Shown: piece after piece, positions 19,328 through 27,275 of the stretch
How positions within the stretch are numbered: the first letter of the stretch is position 1
How the letters are laid out: each line of letters starts with the position of its first letter
From: Methylophaga muralis
Lineage (GTDB): Bacteria; Pseudomonadota; Gammaproteobacteria; Nitrosococcales; Methylophagaceae
Length of the DNA: 64,000 nt
Direction of reading: 5' to 3'
Assembly (NCBI RefSeq): GCF_001720165.1
Contig: NZ_MCRI01000012.1
Location: 1 to 64,000, forward strand
Made by a program: the position numbers and the translations under genes
Notes under the pieces: generated by a model
Told to the model about the DNA's origin: nothing
The model's database searches: none
What the model saw: the letters and a program-made list of their open reading frames with translations, nothing else

Positions 19328-19353
19328 CAACGGATTACTTTACCGTTAGACCG

Positions 19354-19454
19354 AAAAGGGCAGATGCTGCCTTTGATTAGTCAGACCTGAAGAGTTTTTA
19401 CCCCCCTCTGTTCAGGTTTGGTGAATTAAAGGTTGTCTCTGCCCCCTTTTTTTT
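19354..19454 (+). terminator. Extended terminator with alternative pairing, between mgsC and the dimethylamine operon
   Basis: The segment AAAAGGGCAGA (19354-19364) can pair with TCTGCCCCCTTTT (19438-19450), which runs into an eight-T tract. Enclosed is a hairpin ACCTGAAGAG (19385-19394) with CTC-TG-TTCAGGT (19406-19417). The same 5' strand can instead pair locally with CTGCCTTT (19367-19374). Termination of the mgs transcript is the simplest reading; the two exclusive pairings could also act as an attenuator. Confidence 0.6.
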
Positions 19455-19502
19455 GTATCTCATCAACACTGATAACCCCCGCATATAACTCTGCCAAAAC
19501 AG

Positions 19503-19520
19503 CTACCCCCTTGGTAGTAA
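19503..19520 (+). promoter_or_regulatory. 18-bp dyad CTACCCCCTTGGTAGTAA, copy 2 (before dimethylamine operon)
   Basis: Matches the copy at 9817-9834 at 16 of 18 positions. It lies 78 bp before the GcvT-like gene and after the terminator-like structure, where an activator site for the dimethylamine operon would be expected. Binding protein not known; the nearby NarL-type regulator is a candidate. Confidence 0.6.
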
Positions 19521-19598
19521 TCCCTCTTGAGAATGTTGCCAATACTGACTTTCAGTTAATTTTGTTAACCATCATTAAACAAGCAGGATGAAAGTCAG

Positions 19599-20708
19599 AT
19601 GAGCAGAAATTCGATACTCAATGTGCGCCACCGTGAACTGGGTTCAACGCTGGATGGAGATACCTGGAATGACATGCCGATTCCCTGGTCTTATCACACC
19701 GATCCCCATGATGAAGTCGTCGCAGTTCGTACCCGGGCTGGCCTCTATGATGTGTCCGGACTGAATATTGTTAATGTCACCGGTCCCGCTGCACTGAAAA
19801 TTCTGGATCAACTGGTCACCATTGATGTCACCAAACTTGAACCTGGCAGTGCTCGCCTGGCTGGTGAAGTAAATGAGGCCGGTGCGCTGGTCGATGACAT
19901 TATGGTGATTTGCGATGCCAAGGATAAATACCGTTTATCCCATGGCGGCGGCATCACTCAACAAACTCTGGCTAAGCTGGCGGAAGGCGAAGATGTTCTG
20001 GTCGAACAGGATATGGATGTGCATATTCTGTCATTGCAAGGCCCAAGAGCAATTGACGTATTGAATCCTGAACTGGATTTTGATTTGGCGGAATTGGCCT
20101 ATTTCAAACACGTTGAAACTACTTTGTTTGGCCGCAGTGTCACGCTGTCTCGCGGTGGATATTCTGGTGAGCAGGGTTATGAAGTTTATTGTTCATCTGC
20201 TGATGCGATTTATTTGTGGGACAGCATTCTGGATAAAGGTCAGCCTTTTGGCGTGATTGCTTGCTCGTGGGACTCATTGGATCTGACCCGTGTTGAAGCA
20301 GCATTATTGTTCTTTCCATTTGATATGCCTGAAGGCGATACCACCCCGTGGGAAGTGGGCATGGACTGGTGCGTCGATCTGGATAAACCGGGTGATTACA
20401 TCGGCAAACAAGCGGTGTTGGCTTTGAAAGGTCGTGAACGGGTCAAACAAGTTGGTCTTTCTTGTGATTATCCCGGTGCTGTGCCGGTGGGCGCCAAAAT
20501 CCTGATTGATGATAAAGAAGTCGGGGTCATTACCAGCCCGAGTTTCAGCCGTTATCTGATGCAATCCTTATCGTTGGCACATATCAAACCGGCTTATTCG
20601 CATATCGGTACTAAAGTGGTGATTGCCGCCGATACACCGATTAACGCCACCATAGTGAAAACGCCATTTTATGATCCCATGCGTTTACGCACGCATCCTG
20701 TTAAGTAA
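19599..20708 (+). CDS. GcvT-like folate-binding aminomethyltransferase, dimethylamine operon
   Basis: 369-residue protein of the glycine-cleavage T family: N-terminal GcvT domain (AVRTRAGLYDVSGLNIVNVTGPAAL near 47, LSRGGYSGEQGYEVYC near 185) and C-terminal beta-barrel (GKQAVLALKGRERVKQVGL near 270). No P-, H- or L-protein genes are nearby. In this operon it most likely binds tetrahydrofolate and traps formaldehyde released by the dimethylamine demethylase as methylene-tetrahydrofolate, an inference consistent with GcvT-like genes in dmm clusters of other bacteria. First gene of the operon. Confidence 0.8.
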   Translation: MSRNSILNVRHRELGSTLDGDTWNDMPIPWSYHTDPHDEVVAVRTRAGLYDVSGLNIVNVTGPAALKILDQLVTIDVTKLEPGSARLAGEVNEAGALVDDIMVICDAKDKYRLSHGGGITQQTLAKLAEGEDVLVEQDMDVHILSLQGPRAIDVLNPELDFDLAELAYFKHVETTLFGRSVTLSRGGYSGEQGYEVYCSSADAIYLWDSILDKGQPFGVIACSWDSLDLTRVEAALLFFPFDMPEGDTTPWEVGMDWCVDLDKPGDYIGKQAVLALKGRERVKQVGLSCDYPGAVPVGAKILIDDKEVGVITSPSFSRYLMQSLSLAHIKPAYSHIGTKVVIAADTPINATIVKTPFYDPMRLRTHPVK

Positions 20709-20736
20709 ACAAACGCATTGATGTGGAGGTTTGAAT

Positions 20737-21339
20737 ATGGAAAAAGGCTATTCAATCAAGAGTAAACCCATCTATGGGACGTTAGTCTGGCAAGAGCATG
20801 CTATGCATCATGTGGTGATTGCTGAAGGCGAGGGTGGTAAAGCCTTGTTGAAATTGTTTCAACAAAAACTGCCTCGTGAACCGCTTTCAGTGCTGTATCT
20901 CGCTGCTGATCCACAGGCTGAAAAATATGCTGTCACCGTGCAAAAAGTGGTTAACGAGCCAATTAGTCTCAGTGATTCTCAAGCCGAATTACTGGAAGCA
21001 CTGAAAACCACATTAGACAGTTGCTATATGGGGACACAGTTTTATGTGGCCGGTACCGAAGGCTTTATCTGGTCAGTTGCCGGGGTGTTACGCGAAGCAG
21101 GTGTTGATGACAAGAATGTGTTCAAGGAGCTTTGCGGCAGTTTGGGCAGACGCCTGTATTGCGTACATTGCAAAACTACCAATGAAGATGTTCATCACAA
21201 TATTCATGTCTGCACTGGCTGCGGTCGTCACCTGATTGTCAGAGAACATTTTTCTCGGCTGATGGGCGCCTATATGGGCTTTATGATTGACGCGGAAGTA
21301 CCCGGTGACATTCCAGCAGCAGAGGAAATTTATCCATGA
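20737..21339 (+). CDS. Small four-cysteine protein of the dimethylamine monooxygenase operon
   Basis: 200-residue protein probably acting as a component of the dimethylamine monooxygenase (dmm) system. The N-terminal ~135 residues resemble no family I can name with certainty. The C-terminal part has CVHC (Cys142, Cys145) and CTGC (Cys159, Cys162), a spacing suited to a zinc ribbon or rubredoxin-like iron site. ATG 20737 is seven bases after GGAGG (20725-20729), preferred over the TTG at 20731. Its stop overlaps the reductase start (ATGA). Electron carrier or assembly role is a guess. Confidence 0.65.
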   Translation: MEKGYSIKSKPIYGTLVWQEHAMHHVVIAEGEGGKALLKLFQQKLPREPLSVLYLAADPQAEKYAVTVQKVVNEPISLSDSQAELLEALKTTLDSCYMGTQFYVAGTEGFIWSVAGVLREAGVDDKNVFKELCGSLGRRLYCVHCKTTNEDVHHNIHVCTGCGRHLIVREHFSRLMGAYMGFMIDAEVPGDIPAAEEIYP

Positions 21340-22288
21340 GTCAGTTAAATGTCATCGTCACCGCGGTGGAACCTATCACCGATTTAGTTAAACAGTTTAC
21401 TTTTGAGTTAGAAGACGGCGGCAAATTACCGTATTTCTCCGGCGGCAGTCATGTTGTCGTTGCGATGAATATTGATGGTCGTGTTCACCGTAATGCCTAT
21501 TCGCTAATGGGACCAACCAGTGATAATGGTCGTTATACCATTGCAGTGCGTAAACAAGAGAAGTCTCGCGGTGGTTCGGTGTTTATGCACGAACACGTCA
21601 AACCCGGTTCACGGCTGCAAATCACCCCACCAACAATTTGTTTTCCATTAACAAATTGGCCAAAAAACATATTCTGGTGGCCGGTGGTATTGGCATTACC
21701 CCGTTCATGTCACAAATCAGCGATTTGAATCGTCTCGGTTATGCCTATGAGTTGCACTATGCGTATCGCAGTGCCGATCAGGCAGCATTCCGTGATCAAT
21801 TGAAAAAGCTCTGTGGCGACAAAGTGCATTTTTATGTCGACGACGAAGGCCAACGAATCAACTTCACCGAGTTATTAATTCAACAACCATTGGGTTCACA
21901 CGTTTATGTCTGCGGACCAAATGCCATGGTGAATTCCTTGTTATTAATGGCCAAGGAAATGGGCTGGCCGGAAAACGCCTTGCATAGCGAGAAATTCCTG
22001 GCCCCGGCAACGGGTGAGCCGTTTATCGTTTCATTAAAACTGTCGGAAACCGAAGTGGTGGTCCCCAGTGAAATGAGCATGCTGGAAGCATTAGAAGAAG
22101 CGGGTATTGATGCACCGTATTTATGTCGTGGCGGGGCATGTGGTCGTTGTGAATTAGAGGTAGTGGACTGTGATGGTGAACTGATCCATCAGGACGTCTA
22201 TTTATCCGATGCTGAAAAAATCAGTGCAAACAAAATCATGCCCTGCGTTTCACGGGCACATTGCTCGCGCATGGTTGTGAATCTTTGA
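21336..22288 (+). pseudogene. Phthalate dioxygenase reductase-like oxidoreductase, frameshifted (dimethylamine operon)
   Basis: Flavin reductase with C-terminal plant-type 2Fe-2S domain that should feed NAD(P)H electrons to the heme demethylase. In order: flavin barrel with HRNAYSLMGP, nucleotide domain HILVAGGIGITPFMSQ, and ferredoxin domain CRGGACGRC plus distal Cys. The frame breaks near 21632: reading through gives ITPPTICF then stops, while adding one A to the AA at 21632-21633 restores ITPPNNLFSINKLAKKHI and joins both halves into about 317 residues. The remainder looks under full selection, so either a very recent mutation or a sequencing error. Start ATG 21336. Confidence 0.82.
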
Positions 22289-22299
22289 GGAATACCACT

Positions 22300-23340
22300 A
22301 TGAATATGGCTTTTAAACAAGAAACTTTACGTGACGATTATACCTTCAGTAATTCACCTGAATCGGTCCGACGTTTTCCATTTCCGTTTGATGAAGACGA
22401 ATATATGTACAGCGTCAATATCGAGCCGCATGATGCCGGTCCACCAGGAGCCGTGACTGAATATGCCATTGATATTGATGAACATTATCTGACCGAATGC
22501 GAAGAACGGCGCATTGTGCTGGAAGATGATCATGGCCGTTATGTCGCACTGCCACATATGATGGATGCGCAGTGGGATATGGTTGAGCTGGTAATGACTA
22601 ACCTTGCAAAAGACTATCCGGAATCGTTTCAACTGACACAGGATGGTGACAACTGGCATTGGGTGAACAAACCGTTGGGTATTGATCAACAATTTGTGTT
22701 TGGTGATACCTCAACGTTGCCGATGGAGCCGTTTGAATTTATCAGCCGTCAGGTACAGGGCGACTGGGTGATTATGGATCAACGCGATGATGATCTGTTT
22801 GCTGATTTAGGTATTGTTACTGGACAGGCTGACTGGTCGGTGGCATTTGATGCCGGAATGTCGTTCAAGGAATGGCATGCACCGGTTCCGCATGCACCTG
22901 AAATGGGGATTTTTGATCGGGCACTGAAATATCTTTTGCATCTGCAATATGGCAGCCCTGTCAGACGCACTAACTGGCGGATGTGTGTTAATCCACGATT
23001 AGATACATCTTCTGAAAAATGGCATTTATGGGGACCGGATAATGTCTCGGTCACCGCTGAAAATGTCGCAGAGAAAGTCTATTTACGGGTGGAATTACAA
23101 GCTTTATTCAGACTGCCACGCAGTAATGCTATTGCCTTTAGCATCCGCACTTATATGGTCAGTCTGGAAGATTTGGCAATGTATCCGCGGTGGATTAAAC
23201 GACTGTATCGTGTATTGAACAGTTTGCATCCGGATCTGGCGGAATACAAAGGCCTGAACAGTTATTTGCCGTATGTTCTGGAATGGTTGAAACCGCAAGA
23301 CGATGGTGAAGTTTTGCCTAAAGGCACTCAACCGGAGTAG
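22300..23340 (+). CDS. Heme-dependent oxidative N-demethylase (DUF3445), dimethylamine monooxygenase catalytic subunit
   Basis: 346-residue DUF3445 protein, the family in which a PAS-like fold carrying heme performs oxidative N-demethylation of dimethylamine to methylamine and formaldehyde (known for the Pseudomonas mendocina enzyme). Seen here: acidic N-terminal part, KEWHAPVPHAPEMGIFDRALKYL near residue 190, the conserved VRRTNWRMCVNPRLDTSSE segment near 225, and LRVELQALFRLPRSNAIAFSIRTYMVSLEDL near 270. The ATG at 22300 follows GAGGA-like sequence (22288-22292); an upstream in-frame start would overlap the reductase. Ends exactly where the convergent PAS gene ends. The product, methylamine, is the substrate of the adjacent gmaS. 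Confidence 0.85.
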   Translation: MNMAFKQETLRDDYTFSNSPESVRRFPFPFDEDEYMYSVNIEPHDAGPPGAVTEYAIDIDEHYLTECEERRIVLEDDHGRYVALPHMMDAQWDMVELVMTNLAKDYPESFQLTQDGDNWHWVNKPLGIDQQFVFGDTSTLPMEPFEFISRQVQGDWVIMDQRDDDLFADLGIVTGQADWSVAFDAGMSFKEWHAPVPHAPEMGIFDRALKYLLHLQYGSPVRRTNWRMCVNPRLDTSSEKWHLWGPDNVSVTAENVAEKVYLRVELQALFRLPRSNAIAFSIRTYMVSLEDLAMYPRWIKRLYRVLNSLHPDLAEYKGLNSYLPYVLEWLKPQDDGEVLPKGTQPE

Positions 23341-24759
23341 TTAACTCGCGGTATTGAGTGATTCAATATGCTGCAAACCTTGCTGTAATTGTTCAACACT
23401 GCTGGCCTGGATTTCGGTGACCACACCTTCCAGCGCCAGCAGTTCATTGGCATTGGAAAATACACCTTTACCTTGTTCGAAGACCCATTTGATTTTGCCA
23501 GAGCGAGTCACCAGCCGATAAATCAGCTGAAACGATTGCTGACGGAATAACTGCCCTTGCACATAATCCCAGGCGCGTTGTTTGTCGTCTGGATGCATCA
23601 AGTTCATATAGCCGTGCGGCTGCGAATTAACGACTTCGTAAGGCTGGTATTCAATCAGCTCATGGCAACCACTGCTGACATATTCCAGGCTCCAGAAGCG
23701 ATCATTTTTACAGCGATACACCATCACCGAAATATTGTTCATGATCATATCGGTCGTGGATCTGGCGTTGGCCCGTAATGCGGCTTCGGTCTGCTTCTGC
23801 CGACTGATATCGGTCAGCGTGCCGATAATGCTGCTGTGTTCGCCTCGTAATAAAGAAGTAGTGTTGGCGCGTAAATCTACCCATTGCAACAGGCCGTTTT
23901 TGGTGAGCATACGAATATTTAGTTGGGTGCGCTGGCGTTTGCCATCAGCCAAACCATTAAGCCTGGCCTGTGCCAGTGCCTGATCTTCGGGGTGAATAAA
24001 ATCAATAAGCGGCTTGTTTAACGACTCTTCAACAGTGTAATCAAGTAACTTGAGCCAGAAAGGCGTTAACAGAATGAGTTGCATTTCGGTGTTTAAATGA
24101 AAGATGGTTTGTTCAAGTCGTTCAAGCAACAAGTTGGAATGCTGCTGATCGGTGGGTGCATTTACCGAAGCTTGTAAATCACTGGGGGTGATTTGTAATT
24201 GCTGAACCAAAGGATAACCGGCAATTTGCAACGAGGTGATTGTGAGTTCGGCCGGCAACGTGCTGCCATCAAAACACAGCAGTCGTATATTACTGACCGG
24301 CAATGATTCATTATTTTCGCTGCTGAAAATAGTATCCAAGCGAGCATGGTGTGAAGGATGGATCAGATTATTAAGTGGCATATCGATAATCAGATCCTGC
24401 ATTTCTGACATGCCGATCAATTGTAAAAATGCCGGATTGGCATATTTAAGCGTAAGGCCATCGACAATGGCAGCCGGGCTAGTCATTGTAGATGGCAGAT
24501 ATGTAGACCACTGATGTGAAATATCGGCTGAAGATGTGGTTTTTCGGCTGATGGCCTTGCCAACAAGTGGTTTAATACTGTTTATTAGCACAGTCAGACT
24601 TAATATAAGCGTGACGCTGAATAATATGAGAAATGTTGAATCGATGCTGAAACTGTTTTGCCAGACAATCAATAACCCAAACAGAACACCGAGGCTGCCA
24701 AACCACATGAAAAATAATAACAATGGCGTGAAGTTCTGCTCGGGTATTCGATGTTTCAT
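23341..24759 (-). CDS. Membrane protein with three PAS domains and no output domain
   Basis: 472 residues. Two hydrophobic segments at ~11-32 and ~39-60 anchor it, followed by three PAS modules at about 95-185, 215-325 (with the PAC-like end VDLRANTTSLLRGEHSSIIGTLTDISRQK split in this region) and 335-460 (MHPDDKQRAWDYV, GKIKWVFEQGKGVFS). The protein ends about a dozen residues after the last PAS domain, with no histidine kinase, GGDEF, EAL or methyl-accepting domain. Divergent from a NarX-like kinase across only 19 bp. It may pass a signal to that kinase by direct contact, or be a truncated former sensor; neither can be told from sequence. Confidence 0.8.
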   Translation of the reverse strand: MKHRIPEQNFTPLLLFFMWFGSLGVLFGLLIVWQNSFSIDSTFLILFSVTLILSLTVLINSIKPLVGKAISRKTTSSADISHQWSTYLPSTMTSPAAIVDGLTLKYANPAFLQLIGMSEMQDLIIDMPLNNLIHPSHHARLDTIFSSENNESLPVSNIRLLCFDGSTLPAELTITSLQIAGYPLVQQLQITPSDLQASVNAPTDQQHSNLLLERLEQTIFHLNTEMQLILLTPFWLKLLDYTVEESLNKPLIDFIHPEDQALAQARLNGLADGKRQRTQLNIRMLTKNGLLQWVDLRANTTSLLRGEHSSIIGTLTDISRQKQTEAALRANARSTTDMIMNNISVMVYRCKNDRFWSLEYVSSGCHELIEYQPYEVVNSQPHGYMNLMHPDDKQRAWDYVQGQLFRQQSFQLIYRLVTRSGKIKWVFEQGKGVFSNANELLALEGVVTEIQASSVEQLQQGLQHIESLNTAS

Positions 24760-24778
24760 AGTCGTGTCTCAGTAAGCC

Positions 24779-26359
24779 ATGTCGGACAATAACGGATATT
24801 TTCAACGTTTGCGCCAGCTTTGGCGTCATAGATCGTTGTATCAACGTTGGATTTTTCTGCTGAGTGGCATGTTACTCAGCTGCTGGTTGATATTGATGTT
24901 ATCGCTGTTGCAATCAAGCAGTGTAAAAAATCAGTATCAAACAATCGAACAACTTCAACAACAAGCCATTCAGAGTGAGAGTCCAGCGACGTTGCTGGAT
25001 TCGTCCAGTATGCAAAAACTGCAGGATAATGAGCAGAAAATCAATTGGCTGCTGGCGCTACAGGTCGCGGTGTTTATCGTATTCTTGCTGTTAACGGCGT
25101 ATCTGATGGCGAATATGAGGCAGCTATTTTTGATTAGACTCGTTGCATTATCACCATCTACAACACCTGATAACGGACACCCCACCATAGATGAAATCAC
25201 CCGTTTAGAAAATACCATTGAACAACTGCAAAAGCAGCAAAGCGGTTATCAAGCCGAAATGGCTTGGGCACGGCGTACCGGAACACAATTAAAACGGCTG
25301 ATCACTGCTCAGGCTTTTCTCGCAGAATGGGTGGAGCAGGTACAGCAGGAAATACCCAATGAAGCCAATCAGATCCGTATGCTGTATTCGCTGGAACGGG
25401 CATTGGATCTGCAAAATGTGGCATTAATCATGACACAAACTACCGTGGTCAAAACCGAACAGATTTTGTTTTCACATCATGCGCCGGTTGAACTGAGCGA
25501 AGAACATCTCGAAACCTTACTGGCAGGCGGCATGTTCAGTGGTGAGTGGCAAAATCAGGAAAAAGAAACTGTGAATGTCACGGCGCTGGGATTTGCCTTG
25601 CAACATGACAAGTTGGGCATTCTGCTGGTGGAAATGCCGGTCTCCAGATTACTTGATGCTGCTGAGATCACCTTATTGGAAACCCTAACCGGCTTGCTGG
25701 CAATTAGTTATCGTTATCAAAATTATGACTCGGAAGGGCGGCGGCTGGCGATTTTGGAAGAACGTGCCGCGATTGCTCGTGAATTACATGACTCACTGGC
25801 GCAATCGCTTTCGTTTATGAAAATTCAGGTTTCACGCTTGCAATCCACCACCGACCTACAGAAACAAACTGCCGTTATTAAAGAACTACGCGAAGGATTG
25901 GACAATGCTTACCGTGAATTACGCGAGTTATTGTCGACCTTTCGGGCGCATATGGATTTACGTGGCCTGGGTTATGCAGTGCAAGCGACGATTGATGAAT
26001 TTACCCAGCGCTCATCCTTGCAGATAAAACTGGATAATCGCCTGGTGAACTGCCGTTTAACGGTCAATGAAGAGTTTCATGTGTTGCATGTGTTGAGAGA
26101 AGCGTTATCCAACATCGTGCGCCATGCTGGTGCAGACAATGTCAGCATCTTATTAAGCCTTCGCGACAATGGTGAAATTGAACTGACGCTAGACGATGAT
26201 GGGGTAGGATTTAAACCCGGCACTGAAACCTATGACCATCATGGACAAACTATTATGAAAGAGCGCGCCCAGAATCTCGGCGGCAAAATTGAAGTGATGA
26301 GTCGTCGTTGGGGCGGCACCCGAGTACAACTCTTATTTAAACCCAAACTGGCACAATAA
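24779..26359 (+). CDS. NarX-type sensor histidine kinase (HisKA_3)
   Basis: 526-residue inner-membrane kinase. Helices at ~26-46 and ~92-112 enclose a short (~45-residue) periplasmic loop lacking a recognisable NarX nitrate P-box. A cytoplasmic linker coiled coil and GAF-like region (~180-315) lead to the HisKA_3 dimerisation helix with phospho-acceptor His337 in ARELHDSLAQSLS, and a HATPase domain with N-box REALSNIVRHA near 440 and DDDGVGF near 478. Four bases separate it from the response regulator, its evident partner. The stimulus is unknown; the location inside the amine island suggests methylated amines or nitrogen status. Confidence 0.9.
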   Translation: MSDNNGYFQRLRQLWRHRSLYQRWIFLLSGMLLSCWLILMLSLLQSSSVKNQYQTIEQLQQQAIQSESPATLLDSSSMQKLQDNEQKINWLLALQVAVFIVFLLLTAYLMANMRQLFLIRLVALSPSTTPDNGHPTIDEITRLENTIEQLQKQQSGYQAEMAWARRTGTQLKRLITAQAFLAEWVEQVQQEIPNEANQIRMLYSLERALDLQNVALIMTQTTVVKTEQILFSHHAPVELSEEHLETLLAGGMFSGEWQNQEKETVNVTALGFALQHDKLGILLVEMPVSRLLDAAEITLLETLTGLLAISYRYQNYDSEGRRLAILEERAAIARELHDSLAQSLSFMKIQVSRLQSTTDLQKQTAVIKELREGLDNAYRELRELLSTFRAHMDLRGLGYAVQATIDEFTQRSSLQIKLDNRLVNCRLTVNEEFHVLHVLREALSNIVRHAGADNVSILLSLRDNGEIELTLDDDGVGFKPGTETYDHHGQTIMKERAQNLGGKIEVMSRRWGGTRVQLLFKPKLAQ

Positions 26360-26363
26360 GCTG

Positions 26364-27020
26364 ATGAAAGATAAACAGAGCCTAATCCGCGTTTTACTGA
26401 TTGATGACCACCCTTTGTTCCGTAAAGGCGTAGGACAGATGATTTCTGATGATCCGGGCTTTGAAGTGGTGGGTGAAGCCGACTCGGGTGAGCAGGGTAT
26501 TAGTTTGGCGCAGCAGTTATTACCGGATGTGATCCTGCTGGATTTACATATGAAAGGTATGGATGGCTTGGAAACGCTACGCCGACTCAAAGCCACCGAT
26601 ATACAAGCAAGTTGCGTGATGCTGACCGTATCAGATGCAGAAGAAGATTTACTTGAAGCATTACGTGCTGGGGCCGATGGTTATCTGTTGAAAGATATGG
26701 AACCAGAGCAGTTGCGTGACAGCCTGATCAAAGCCACCAAAGGCATGACGATAATTCAGGACCGTCTCACCGATATTCTGACGCGTGCAGCATTATTTCC
26801 TGAAAGCAAAAACTCAAACGATTCGGCCAATTTAACGGAGCGGGAAAATCAAATACTCGATTGCATCGCCGCTGGAATGAATAACAAGACCATTGCCCGT
26901 GAGCTAGGAATCACGGATTCAACGGTCAAAGTGCATATCAAAAACCTGCTTAGAAAACTTAATTTGACTAGCCGTCTCGAGGCAGCAGTCTGGAAGTTTC
27001 AGCAAAACAATTCCAAATAA
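26364..27020 (+). CDS. NarL/FixJ-type response regulator
   Basis: 218 residues: receiver domain with acidic pocket Asp14/Asp15, phospho-acceptor Asp60 (ILLDLHMKGMDG) and Lys near 110 (YLLKDM), then a LuxR-type helix-turn-helix at ~150-212 (LTERENQILDCIAAGMNNKTIARELG, TVKVHIKNLLRKL within that span). Partner of the upstream kinase. A DNA-binding domain of this type fits the 18-bp dyads in front of mgdA and the dimethylamine operon, but binding is inferred. Confidence 0.92.
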   Translation: MKDKQSLIRVLLIDDHPLFRKGVGQMISDDPGFEVVGEADSGEQGISLAQQLLPDVILLDLHMKGMDGLETLRRLKATDIQASCVMLTVSDAEEDLLEALRAGADGYLLKDMEPEQLRDSLIKATKGMTIIQDRLTDILTRAALFPESKNSNDSANLTERENQILDCIAAGMNNKTIARELGITDSTVKVHIKNLLRKLNLTSRLEAAVWKFQQNNSK

Positions 27021-27100
27021 GCTGTTTAGTAAACACTCCTCATTCAACCAAAGTAGTGATGGGTTTCGCTGGTTTAGCGCTTGCCTGTTTTATCATCATT

Positions 27101-27134
27101 GAACCATTTTGGTGCGCCCGAACCGTAGAGGTGC
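27101..27134 (+). promoter_or_regulatory. Two NtrC-like boxes upstream of glnK
   Basis: GAACCATTTTGGTGC at 27101-27115 matches the NtrC dyad GCACCA-N3-TGGTGC at 11 of 12 arm positions. A weaker copy, GAACCGTAGAGGTGC, lies at 27120-27134, 19 bp on, on the same helical face within two turns. Tandem NtrC sites upstream of glnK-amtB are well established in proteobacteria. Confidence 0.65.
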
Positions 27135-27208
27135 GGAAATCGGGAATATTTTCCTGTTTTTAGCGGGCCAAAAAATCCCAACCACCTGTTTTTAATAAAT
27201 TATTCATC

Positions 27209-27225
27209 TTGGCATAGAAATTTCA
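27209..27225 (+). promoter_or_regulatory. Candidate sigma54 promoter of glnK-amtB
   Basis: TTGGCAT-AGAAA-TTTCA has the -24 TGGCA element and correct spacing to a -12 element, but reads TTTC in place of TTGC. It lies ~80-95 bp after the NtrC-like boxes and ~50 bp before the glnK start, the normal geometry. Confidence 0.5.
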
Positions 27226-27275
27226 TTGTTTCGTCGGGGGAAAATTTATTTCATTTAAATCAACAGGAGCGAGTA

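Noticed and set aside
19328-19598. Glycine riboswitch before the GcvT-like gene
   Set aside because: The conserved glycine aptamer cores are absent; the structure reads as a terminator with alternative pairing, and the gene is not in a glycine cleavage operon.
27070-27085. Another sigma54-like element (TGG-N10-GC) before glnK
   Set aside because: It lies upstream of the NtrC-like boxes and about 190 bp before glnK, and its -24 half (TGGTTTA) is poor; the element at 27209 has better geometry.
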